Positions 1 to 5,212 of a stretch of DNA of 6,517 bases are shown piece by piece. The notes under the pieces were generated by a model. It did no database searches. It saw nothing but the letters and a program-made list of their open reading frames with translations, and had not been told where the DNA came from. Made by a program: the position numbers and the translations under genes. Every line of letters begins with the position of its first letter. The stretch's first letter is position 1. Source of the stretch: Treponema sp. (GTDB taxonomy: Bacteria; Spirochaetota; Spirochaetia; Treponematales; Treponemataceae); assembly GCA_017617145.1 (NCBI GenBank), contig JAFZWX010000229.1, forward strand, positions 1 through 6,517, in the 5' to 3' direction.

Positions 1-362
1 AACCTGTTGTAATAGACCTTGAATGCCTTGATTACGGAAATCCAGTTTCGAGCGCAATTCAACTTTCGCTCCAGTGGTCGGGAATAACTCTCTGCAATTA
101 TGACGCAGAAAAACAAAAGTCATTTTTTCAGGGTTACCTTGCAGCCTACGACAACGATTTTAGAGATTACAAAAGTGTATTCGGCCTCACTTACACCTGG
201 ATTGAATGGCTGGAGTACAACATCCAAAGAGCACTTGGTACCTGCCAGGACAAAACCGATCAAGAGATGGGCCTTTCCGAAGTCAAAAACACAATCAACA
301 GAATTAAATATATTCGTAAAATAGAAGAAAAAATCAAAGGTAATCTTCAATTATCCAAATAA
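1..362 (+). CDS. APH-like phosphotransferase, C-terminal part (5' end outside window)
   Basis: The open frame runs in from the left edge (codons from base 3) to TAA at 360-362, giving 119 visible residues. Near the start is VVIDLECLDYGNP; the Asp of IDLE (visible residue 5) sits where kinase-fold phosphotransferases keep the metal-binding Asp of the DFG-like motif. It is followed by a helical C-lobe with a Trp/Tyr-rich stretch (TYTWIEWLEYN) and a charged tail, as in the aminoglycoside phosphotransferase / choline kinase-like superfamily. The catalytic HxD loop and N-lobe lie upstream and cannot be seen, so the substrate is unknown. Such genes are often annotated as phosphotransferase enzyme family and need not confer drug resistance. 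The gene converges on abi with only 2 bp between the stop codons, and no terminator fits there. Family confidence is fair; exact function is open. Confidence 0.75.
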   Translation, partial: PVVIDLECLDYGNPVSSAIQLSLQWSGITLCNYDAEKQKSFFQGYLAAYDNDFRDYKSVFGLTYTWIEWLEYNIQRALGTCQDKTDQEMGLSEVKNTINRIKYIRKIEEKIKGNLQLSK

Positions 363-364
363 GA

Positions 365-1267
365 TTACTTGAATAGAGGTTGTTTTTTCCAATCTTCTGG
401 GAATCCCATTGCTGAGATGTTTACAACTTTATATTTTCGTAAAAGTTTCTTAAACTTTTTTACAAAAGTATTTTTAGGTGCGATTGTCTGCAAAATATAG
501 TTTATGATACAAAATGCTGAATAGAAATTATCTCCAGTAAGATTTTGTGTTTGACTAACCCATTTATATGAAGTTCTTTGCGGCATTTTTGCAGCAATTC
601 TAAGTTTTTTGTTCCAAAGCCTTGCATGATGTGCACTGACATTTCTTACATATACTAATGTATGTAGCCATGAGATTAAAACAGTTTCTGTTACTCCGAA
701 ATACGATGCAATTCTTTTATGTGTTGGTGACTTAGCCAGGATTTCATACAAAACAGACAATTGTCCCATTTGCATAACTTCAAATGTTATCCATGCAGGT
801 GGAACAGGATTTGAATAAGTCGAAACATAGTGAGAAATAAATACATCTTTTGAACGATTTACTAAAGATTTTATTCCTCTATATGTATCAGAATATTTTT
901 TTTGATTTATAAAAAGAGATGAATCATCAAGCCAGAAAGGATTATTTAAATCCATTGAATAGTTATAAACAAGTTGGCCTCTTACAGCAACTTCAATCTT
1001 CTCGATTGCAGAAAAAACAAGTAAACGTAATTCACGATCGAATTTATATAAATCCAAGACATTATCAATAGTAGTATTCTTTTTAAATTTGTGAATTGCT
1101 GGACTCTCAAAAAAAGGAACCATATAACCACGCAAACGATAATATCCGACTGTCTCCAAATATCTTAGGGCTCGTTTATCATCTTTTACTATGAGCCCCA
1201 TTTGTTTCAAATGAGAAAGCTGGTCTATATATGATTTTGCAGGTTTTGTATAAGGAATTTTAGTCAT
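365..1267 (-). CDS. Abi_2 family (AbiD/AbiF-type) abortive infection protein with HEPN motif
   Basis: This 300-residue protein has the full layout of the Abi_2 family. The N-terminus reads YTKPAKSYIDQLSHLKQMGL (6-25), then the YLETVGYYRLRGY block (36-48), the helix KFDRELRLLVFSAIEKIEVA (75-94), and the ending MGFPEDWKKQPLF (287-299). The segment VRNVSAHHARLWN (207-219) holds R208-x4-H213, the RX4-6H signature of HEPN ribonucleases; Abi_2 proteins are HEPN-fold relatives of the Cas13 nuclease domains. The inferred role is a cytoplasmic RNase that halts growth on phage infection. The ATG at 1267 fits the family N-terminus. There is no free ribosome binding site: the only purine-rich match, AGGT, lies 11 nt upstream inside the stem of the preceding RNA. 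Expression therefore probably needs read-through of the hairpin/U8 element at 1270-1318. It is convergent with the APH gene and divergent from the primase-helicase gene. Assignment between AbiD and AbiF by name is uncertain; family membership is strong. Confidence 0.92.
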   Translation of the reverse strand: MTKIPYTKPAKSYIDQLSHLKQMGLIVKDDKRALRYLETVGYYRLRGYMVPFFESPAIHKFKKNTTIDNVLDLYKFDRELRLLVFSAIEKIEVAVRGQLVYNYSMDLNNPFWLDDSSLFINQKKYSDTYRGIKSLVNRSKDVFISHYVSTYSNPVPPAWITFEVMQMGQLSVLYEILAKSPTHKRIASYFGVTETVLISWLHTLVYVRNVSAHHARLWNKKLRIAAKMPQRTSYKWVSQTQNLTGDNFYSAFCIINYILQTIAPKNTFVKKFKKLLRKYKVVNISAMGFPEDWKKQPLFK

Positions 1268-1282
1268 ATAAAAAAAAGACCT
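1266..1282 (+). repeat. 17-bp direct repeat, copy 1 (3' tail of the ncRNA)
   Basis: The plus strand reads ATATAAAAAAAAGACCT. It matches copy 2 at 1397-1413 in 16 of 17 positions, with the same eight-A run. Read on the minus strand, this copy is the end of the outer stem plus the U-tract of the small RNA, and it overlaps the first bases of the abi start codon. The A-run makes much of the match low complexity; the informative part is the shared G-purine-CCT next to it. Confidence 0.7.
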
Positions 1283-1323
1283 GCAAAGTGTGCATGCTTT
1301 CGCAGAGGCCTAGCAGGTATGTT
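1270..1323 (-). ncRNA. Small structured RNA directly upstream of abi (abiF-motif-like candidate)
   Basis: Read on the minus strand, a good promoter at 1330-1358 would start transcription near 1322-1323. The RNA then shows a 6-bp outer stem, ACCUGC (1318-1313) with GCAGGU (1284-1279), enclosing an inner hairpin UGC-GAAA-GCA (1304-1295) capped by a GNRA tetraloop. It ends in C plus eight U (1278-1270), two bases before the abi ATG. Stem plus U-tract is terminator-like, so a discrete RNA of about 50 nt is expected, with abi reached by read-through. The segment UAGGCCUC (1312-1305) between the stems appears unpaired. The A residues of the tetraloop are complementary to CUUU at 1288-1285, so a pseudoknot is possible. 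From memory, a conserved 'abiF RNA motif' has been described upstream of Abi_2 genes; I cannot test the match here. A simple abi attenuator is the main alternative. Confidence 0.72.
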
Positions 1324-1329
1324 AATTAA

Positions 1330-1358
1330 AATATAATATGATATAGGAGAAAAGTCAA
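1330..1358 (-). promoter_or_regulatory. Sigma70-type promoter of the ncRNA-abi unit
   Basis: On the minus strand, -35 TTGACT (1358-1353) and -10 TATATT (1335-1330) are separated by exactly 17 bp. Both boxes match the consensus at 5 of 6 positions. The predicted start, about 7 bases downstream, falls at A1322 or A1323, just before the first stem of the small RNA, so the RNA has almost no leader. This precise placement supports the RNA as a real transcript. Confidence 0.75.
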
Positions 1359-1367
1359 ACTGTTTTC

Positions 1368-1396
1368 TTACATTTTGAGTTAAGTGGAATTATAAT
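1368..1396 (+). promoter_or_regulatory. Promoter of the TOTE-type primase-helicase gene
   Basis: A perfect -10 box TATAAT lies at 1391-1396. The hexamer 17 bp upstream, TTACAT (1368-1373), is a poor -35. The expected transcription start is about 1402-1404, leaving a very short leader of about 10-12 nt before the ATG at 1414. The leader holds AAGG (1407-1410), only 3 nt from the ATG, which is too close for a good ribosome binding site. Translation is therefore likely weak or controlled. The -35 region lies back to back with that of the ncRNA-abi promoter, with only 9 bp between the two hexamers, so the two units may compete for polymerase or share a regulator. Confidence 0.5.
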
Positions 1397-1413
1397 ATAT
1401 AAAAAAAAGGCCT
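1397..1413 (+). repeat. 17-bp direct repeat, copy 2 (leader of the primase-helicase gene)
   Basis: The plus strand reads ATATAAAAAAAAGGCCT and ends at the base before the ATG at 1414. It differs from copy 1 (1266-1282) only by G for A at 1410. Because copy 1 encodes the complement of the small RNA's 3' tail, that tail could pair with this leader over up to 17 bp with a single G-U wobble. In practice the pairing would be shorter if the RNA ends inside its U-tract. Confidence 0.7.
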
Positions 1414-1620
1414 ATGACTTTAAAAGAATATCTGGAAACCTTATCAAAAGAAAAACTGATTTCTCTGTTGATGGATTTGTCTGGGACAAATACTGAAGTC
1501 AGAAATTATCTAACAGAAAAATGGAACACGATTCAGATTCAATTAAAACAAAATGAAAAACAAACGCTCTCGTCAGATACTCTTTTGCATCAAACTCACA
1601 TCATTAATCGTCAAAGCTAA
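1414..1620 (+). pseudogene. N-terminal part of TOTE-type primase-helicase, separated by in-frame stops
   Basis: These 68 codons begin MTLKEYLETLSKEKLISLLMD and form a charged, amphipathic helical segment (to about residue 38). A Gln/Ser/Thr-rich linker follows and ends at TAA 1618-1620. This looks like the helical leader plus linker expected before the LFxGR block of the large downstream gene, which is in the same frame but has no convincing start of its own. I therefore read it as the first segment of one gene (1414-4407) that is now interrupted. It might instead be a small independent protein translationally coupled to the next frame. The promoter at 1368-1396 and the ATG at 1414 serve the whole unit. 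It has no catalytic motif of its own. Confidence 0.6.
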
Positions 1621-1650
1621 CCGAAATAAAAAATAAATCTTTTTAAAAAT
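1606..1650 (+). other. Coding disruption: two compensating frame changes, with stops at 1618 and 1627
   Basis: In the frame shared by both gene parts there are TAA codons at 1618-1620 and 1627-1629. Between them a neighbouring frame (codons 1608-1625) reads SSKLTE. From 1630 the main frame again reads KINLFKNLFSGR, which runs straight into the ORF called from TTG 1651. Together these give a continuous linker, SSKLTE-(I)-KINLFKNLFSGR, of the kind expected before this family's conserved LFxGR motif. This needs one missing base near 1608-1611 and one extra base at 1626-1633, where there is a run of six A (1628-1633). The net effect is zero frame change. Mutation, sequencing error in the homopolymer, or transcriptional slippage could each explain it. 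Confidence 0.5.
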
Positions 1651-4407
1651 TTGTTTTCTGGCAGGCTGGTTGTATTTGCACTTCGCTGGTTCAATGCGAA
1701 GTCTAACAAAAGTGGATTTTCTCCTGTTTGTGGAAACAAGTGGTTATCTGGTAAATGTGATTTAAAGAAATATTCCTGCACAACTTGCCCTTACAAATTA
1801 CCTGTGGCGTTGGTAGATAATTACATTTACAATCATCTTGTCGGAAAAGATGAGTACTGTCGTGATGTTATTGGACTCTATCCACTTATGGAGGATAATC
1901 TCTGCAAGTTCCTTGCAATGGATTTTGATGCACATGCACCGAAGGCGCAAATGTCAATAACTTCTTCTCATGCAAACGGAGCGATAGCGACGTATTCGCA
2001 TACTCAGAAAAATGCGATTTCTTGGAAAGACGATATTCTTGCCGTTCAGAAAACCTTTTCTGATTATGGAATTAATAGTTATATTGAAATCTCACGCTCA
2101 GGTAATGGTGGCCATCTGTGGATTTTCTTTGAGGAAAATATTTCAGCTAGACTTGCAAGAAATCTTGGAGCTGCAATTATAAAAGCCGCAATGCAAAAAA
2201 GACATTCAATTCCTTTTGAAAGTTTTGATAGGTTTTTCCCGAATCAGGATGAAATTCCAAAAGGTGGATATGGAAATCTTATTGCACTTCCATTGCAAGG
2301 AAGAGCAGTAAAAGAAGGGCACTCTGTTTTTGTTGATGAAAGCTTTATACCTTATGAAGATCAATGGACTTTTTTATCTTCTGTGCAGAAAGTCTCTGAA
2401 AGAGTTGTAAGAAAAACTATAAGTGAAATTGAAAACACTCTTACAGATTTTGTTGAAAAAGATGAATCAGAAAATACAAATAAAAAGAATTATTTAACAG
2501 GCGGATTTACCCAAGAAAACAAAGAATCGTTAAATCCATCTGATTTTTCTTCTGTAGTTAAAATCGTGCTTTCCAACTCTATCCAAATACAAAAAAGCGG
2601 TGTATCAGAAAAAGCTTTGGGAGTTTTACGCCGAACAGCGGTATTTCTTAATCCCGAGTATTTTAAGAATCTCCGAATGCATCTCCCACTTTATAACATT
2701 CCCAGATACATTGATTGTTCTAAAGAAAATGAAGATTATCTTTTTCTCCCACGAGGAAATCTTTCTAAGGTGATTGAAAAAATTGAAGAAGCAAAGTGTG
2801 AATATGAAATCACGGACGAACGAGAGACAGGTCAGGAAATAGATCCCCATTTTAATGCAGAACTTTATGATGAACAGAAGGCTGCTTTAAAAGAATTACT
2901 GAAAAAAGATGTCGGTATTTTATCGGCAGGTACCGGTTTTGGAAAAACAGTTGTAGCCTCAAACTTGATTGCAGAGCGGAAAACAAATACATTAATTCTC
3001 GTTCAGTCTCATGCACTGCTTGAGCAGTGGAAGAAAGCTATAAAACAGTTTCTTGATTTTACTCCCGGAACAATCGCTGCTGGAAAAGATAAATCATCTG
3101 GTATTGTTGATATTGCTATTGTAAACTCACTGATTGAAAAAGGTTCTGATGAAGTAAGACCTCGTTCTTATAAATACGGCATGTTAATTATAGATGAATG
3201 TCATCATGTTTCTGCTTTTTCTACAGAAAATCTTGTTTCAAGTTTTAATGCAAAATATGTTTATGGACTTACCGCAACACCAATTCGCCGTGACGGACAT
3301 CAGAAAATAGTATTTTATCAGTGCGGTTCTGTTTTATATTCTACAACCACAAAGCAGATGAATGAAACTCAGAATTTTTCACATTATTTCATTCCTCGTT
3401 TTTCGAGTTTTCATTATGTTCCAGAGCTTGCAGAATCAGATTCTAAAAATCCTTCAATAAACCAATATTACGAAAAGTTGATCGCAAATTCTGCACGAAA
3501 TGAACTGATTATTGAAGATGTAAATAATGCTGTACAACAAGGGCGTACACTTCTGGTTCTATCAGAACGTATTGAGCATCTGAAATTCTTGTATGAAAAA
3601 CTTTCGGCTTCAGCAAAAAATGTGATTTTCATAACTGGCCGTGGTACTCAGAAACAAAAGAAAGAAGTCCTTGAAAAATTACGAGCTGTTCCAATTGATG
3701 AGTCATTAATTATCCTTGCGACAGGAAAATATGCAGGAGAAGGTTTTGATTATCCTCGCATAGATACTTTGATGCTTGTAATGCCTTTCAGTTGGAAAGG
3801 AACGTTGTCTCAGTATTGCGGTCGTTTACACAGGAATTATACTGGCAAAAATGAAGTTCAAATCTACGACTACGTTGATTATCGAATTCCTGTTTTTGAC
3901 AGAATGTATCAGAACAGACTTAAAGGTTATAAGTATCTTGGTTATTCTATAAAACCAAATACTTCTGAAAATGAAGAAACAAATACAGAATCAAAATTAT
4001 ATTCAGCAGAAGATTATAAATCAGATTTCCAAAAAGATATTTTGTCTGCAGCTTCAAAAATCATTATTAGTGTTTCATATCTTTCTAAAACCGAAGTGCA
4101 GGATTTTGTTTTGAGTTCTACGGCGCTACTTGAAAAAGGAGTGAACATTCAGATTCTTTTACGCAATCCTGATGATGAATCAAAACAGAAGAAACTTGAA
4201 CCTTGTATTAGAATGCTTGAAAATATTGGTATAAAAGTTATTGAACGAGAAAATGTTTCACAAAAAATTTCAATAATTGATGAAAAGATTTTGTGGTACG
4301 GCAACATCAATTTTTTAGGATATACAGAAAACGAAGAATGCTGCATGCGAATTGTTGATAATAAAATTGCTTCGGAGATTGAAGCGGAGGTATTGAATAG
4401 CAAATAA
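1651..4407 (+). CDS. TOTE-type conflict protein: AEP primase, SF2 helicase, PLD-like C-terminus (5' end disrupted)
   Basis: There are 918 codons from a TTG that lacks a ribosome binding site; coding sense extends back to about 1630, so this start is doubtful. In order: the block FSGRLVVFALRWFNAKS (2-18); a zinc-ribbon-like set C27-x8-C36-x6-C43-x2-C46; an archaeo-eukaryotic primase domain with catalytic DFD (91-93) and SRSGNGGHLWIFF (148-160, His155), followed by GNLIALPLQG (208-217); an SF2 helicase with Walker A AGTGFGKT (426-433), DECH (515-518), TATP (541-544), AGEGFDYPRIDTL (695-707) and QYCGRLHR (721-728); then a phospholipase-D-like domain (about 797-918). In the last, HxKx4D has become SQKISIID (870-877), so the catalytic His is missing, while GNIN (884-887) remains. 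This order matches primase-helicase proteins of predicted TOTE conflict systems, thought to act on invading nucleic acids; that role is prediction. All helicase and primase motifs seen look intact. Confidence 0.85.
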   Translation: MFSGRLVVFALRWFNAKSNKSGFSPVCGNKWLSGKCDLKKYSCTTCPYKLPVALVDNYIYNHLVGKDEYCRDVIGLYPLMEDNLCKFLAMDFDAHAPKAQMSITSSHANGAIATYSHTQKNAISWKDDILAVQKTFSDYGINSYIEISRSGNGGHLWIFFEENISARLARNLGAAIIKAAMQKRHSIPFESFDRFFPNQDEIPKGGYGNLIALPLQGRAVKEGHSVFVDESFIPYEDQWTFLSSVQKVSERVVRKTISEIENTLTDFVEKDESENTNKKNYLTGGFTQENKESLNPSDFSSVVKIVLSNSIQIQKSGVSEKALGVLRRTAVFLNPEYFKNLRMHLPLYNIPRYIDCSKENEDYLFLPRGNLSKVIEKIEEAKCEYEITDERETGQEIDPHFNAELYDEQKAALKELLKKDVGILSAGTGFGKTVVASNLIAERKTNTLILVQSHALLEQWKKAIKQFLDFTPGTIAAGKDKSSGIVDIAIVNSLIEKGSDEVRPRSYKYGMLIIDECHHVSAFSTENLVSSFNAKYVYGLTATPIRRDGHQKIVFYQCGSVLYSTTTKQMNETQNFSHYFIPRFSSFHYVPELAESDSKNPSINQYYEKLIANSARNELIIEDVNNAVQQGRTLLVLSERIEHLKFLYEKLSASAKNVIFITGRGTQKQKKEVLEKLRAVPIDESLIILATGKYAGEGFDYPRIDTLMLVMPFSWKGTLSQYCGRLHRNYTGKNEVQIYDYVDYRIPVFDRMYQNRLKGYKYLGYSIKPNTSENEETNTESKLYSAEDYKSDFQKDILSAASKIIISVSYLSKTEVQDFVLSSTALLEKGVNIQILLRNPDDESKQKKLEPCIRMLENIGIKVIERENVSQKISIIDEKILWYGNINFLGYTENEECCMRIVDNKIASEIEAEVLNSK

Positions 4408-4473
4408 AAGCTCGCTCCATGTCATTTACACAAATATACAAAGAATCAACTTTACAACTCATTTTTTTACTTC

Positions 4474-5115
4474 CTATTTTATTGGATGTCTAATTATCGT
4501 TTTTAATTTATCTGCAGAAACTTTTCGTGGATCACTCAGGTAGATTTCATGATGAAGCCGGATTTCTGAAAAATCAAGTTCATATCCGTTTTGAAGGGCA
4601 AAATCATCCATCACTTTGATTGTAGCTGGCTCATCATCGTAAGAACCAATGTGCATAATTTGAACACATTTTCCTTCCGTGAATTCAAAAAACTCAGCAC
4701 GAGAAACATCAAGACCTTTCTTTTTCTGAGCAGTATCTTTTGCCCAGTCAAAATCTTTCTGGGTCACAAAATCAGGTAAGCGAATCAGAGAAATCCATTC
4801 AAGAACTTCCTTGTGCGAATAATCTATGCCCGGAATAACATTCCCTTTTTCATCCCTCTGCCACCAGAATCCTTCAAGAGGAGGAACTACATAGTCAAAG
4901 TAACCTTCAATTCTATGATCCCCCATTTTGCTCATTTTTATTGTATAAGAAAGCGCATAAATGACTTCGAGAGCTTTTTTGTATTCTCCGTCCTCTTCAT
5001 TTGGATTTCCTCTTCCACGTACTGCAACAAACTGGATTTTGGGAATCTCAACTATCTGAGGTTTTGCAGGTGGAAGGTAAAATTCTTTGAATTCTTTTTT
5101 ATAATCAAAAACCAT
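4474..5115 (-). CDS. GyrI-like small-molecule-binding domain protein
   Basis: This 213-residue protein starts at ATG 5115, chosen because GGAGA (5125-5121) sits 5 nt upstream. A longer reading from TTG 5169 would run through the operator and promoter. Recognisable blocks are FYLPPAKPQIVEIPKIQFVAVRG (12-34), VVPPLEGFWW (76-85, Glu81), HIGSYDDEPATI (155-166) and HHEIYLSDPRKV (188-199), all typical of stand-alone GyrI-like (SHS2-module) proteins of about 210 residues. There is no DNA-binding domain, unlike the MerR/AraC fusions of this family. Some relatives bind hydrophobic drugs, and some hydrolyse cyclopropanoid DNA-alkylating compounds; which applies here cannot be read from the sequence. 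It probably has its own promoter, with a palindrome upstream of the -10 that suggests control by a repressor. It converges on the primase-helicase gene with a 66-bp gap and no clear terminator. Confidence 0.88.
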   Translation of the reverse strand: MVFDYKKEFKEFYLPPAKPQIVEIPKIQFVAVRGRGNPNEEDGEYKKALEVIYALSYTIKMSKMGDHRIEGYFDYVVPPLEGFWWQRDEKGNVIPGIDYSHKEVLEWISLIRLPDFVTQKDFDWAKDTAQKKKGLDVSRAEFFEFTEGKCVQIMHIGSYDDEPATIKVMDDFALQNGYELDFSEIRLHHEIYLSDPRKVSADKLKTIIRHPIK

Positions 5116-5120
5116 TTTAT

Positions 5121-5125
5121 TCTCC
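5121..5125 (-). promoter_or_regulatory. Ribosome binding site that fixes the GyrI-like start
   Basis: On the minus strand GGAGA is followed by the 5-nt spacer ATAAA and then ATG 5115. It decides for this start over the longer open frame to 5169, which has no such site. Confidence 0.75.
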
Positions 5126-5146
5126 GTATTAAATAAGACTAATTCT

Positions 5147-5152
5147 ATTATA
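5147..5152 (-). promoter_or_regulatory. -10 box of the GyrI-like gene promoter
   Basis: A perfect TATAAT lies on the minus strand, 31 bp upstream of the ATG at 5115. No good -35 is found at 16-18 bp: the hexamer at 17 bp is ATACTG, inside the palindrome at 5160-5183. A weak -35 buried in an operator suggests a promoter that a bound protein blocks or activates. Confidence 0.5.
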
Positions 5153-5159
5153 CACAGTA

Positions 5160-5183
5160 AATATGACAACAGTATGTCATATT
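5160..5183. promoter_or_regulatory. 24-bp palindrome, operator-like
   Basis: Perfect 9-bp arms AATATGACA and TGTCATATT flank a 6-bp centre (ACAGTA on the plus strand). The palindrome covers the -35 region of the GyrI-like gene, ending 7 bp upstream of its -10 box. Size and placement fit a dimeric repressor or activator site (TetR, MarR or similar). No such regulator gene is in the window, so the binding protein is unknown. The arms are long enough to be unlikely by chance. Confidence 0.65.
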
Positions 5184-5210
5184 AAAAATTCTTTAGGCAA
5201 GACTAATAGA
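5184..5210 (-). terminator. Weak Rho-independent terminator candidate after the GNAT gene
   Basis: On the minus strand, 3 nt after the acetyltransferase stop, TCTATTAG (5210-5203) pairs with CTAAAGA (5196-5190). This is 7 bp with one bulged A and the loop TCTTGC, followed by A and five T (5188-5184). The stem is A/T-rich and weak. It would separate the methyltransferase-GNAT transcript from the GyrI-like gene, in line with that gene having its own promoter. Confidence 0.35.
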
Positions 5211-5212
5211 TT

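Noticed and set aside
100..350. Small open frames on both strands at the left edge
   Set aside because: They overlap the APH-like frame that is open from base 3 to 362 and shows family motifs; they are shadows.
1268..1413. CRISPR array or tRNA in the divergent region
   Set aside because: There are only two copies of one 17-bp repeat, with no regular spacing, and no cloverleaf; the promoter-RNA reading explains the structure better.
2626..2850. Minus-strand open frame of 74 codons
   Set aside because: It lies inside the well-supported primase-helicase frame, with no motif or ribosome binding site.
4149..4403. Minus-strand open frame of 84 codons
   Set aside because: It is antisense to the PLD-like domain, whose frame is well supported; its own product shows no family feature.
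4408..4473. Terminator in the convergent gap between the primase-helicase and GyrI-like genes
   Set aside because: There is a T7 run near 4463-4469, but I find no stable stem next to it on either strand.
4591..5136. Plus-strand frames of 62 and 107 codons
   Set aside because: They are antisense to the GyrI-like gene, which has clear motifs and a ribosome binding site.
5116..5169. N-terminal extension of the GyrI-like protein to TTG 5169
   Set aside because: The extension would be encoded by the promoter, part of the palindrome and the ribosome binding site; ATG 5115 has GGAGA 5 nt upstream and fits the family start.
5135..5207. 9-bp direct repeat AAGACTAAT at 5135-5143 and 5199-5207
   Set aside because: It is short and A/T-rich; one copy lies in the weak terminator stem and the other near the transcription start, with no shared function apparent.
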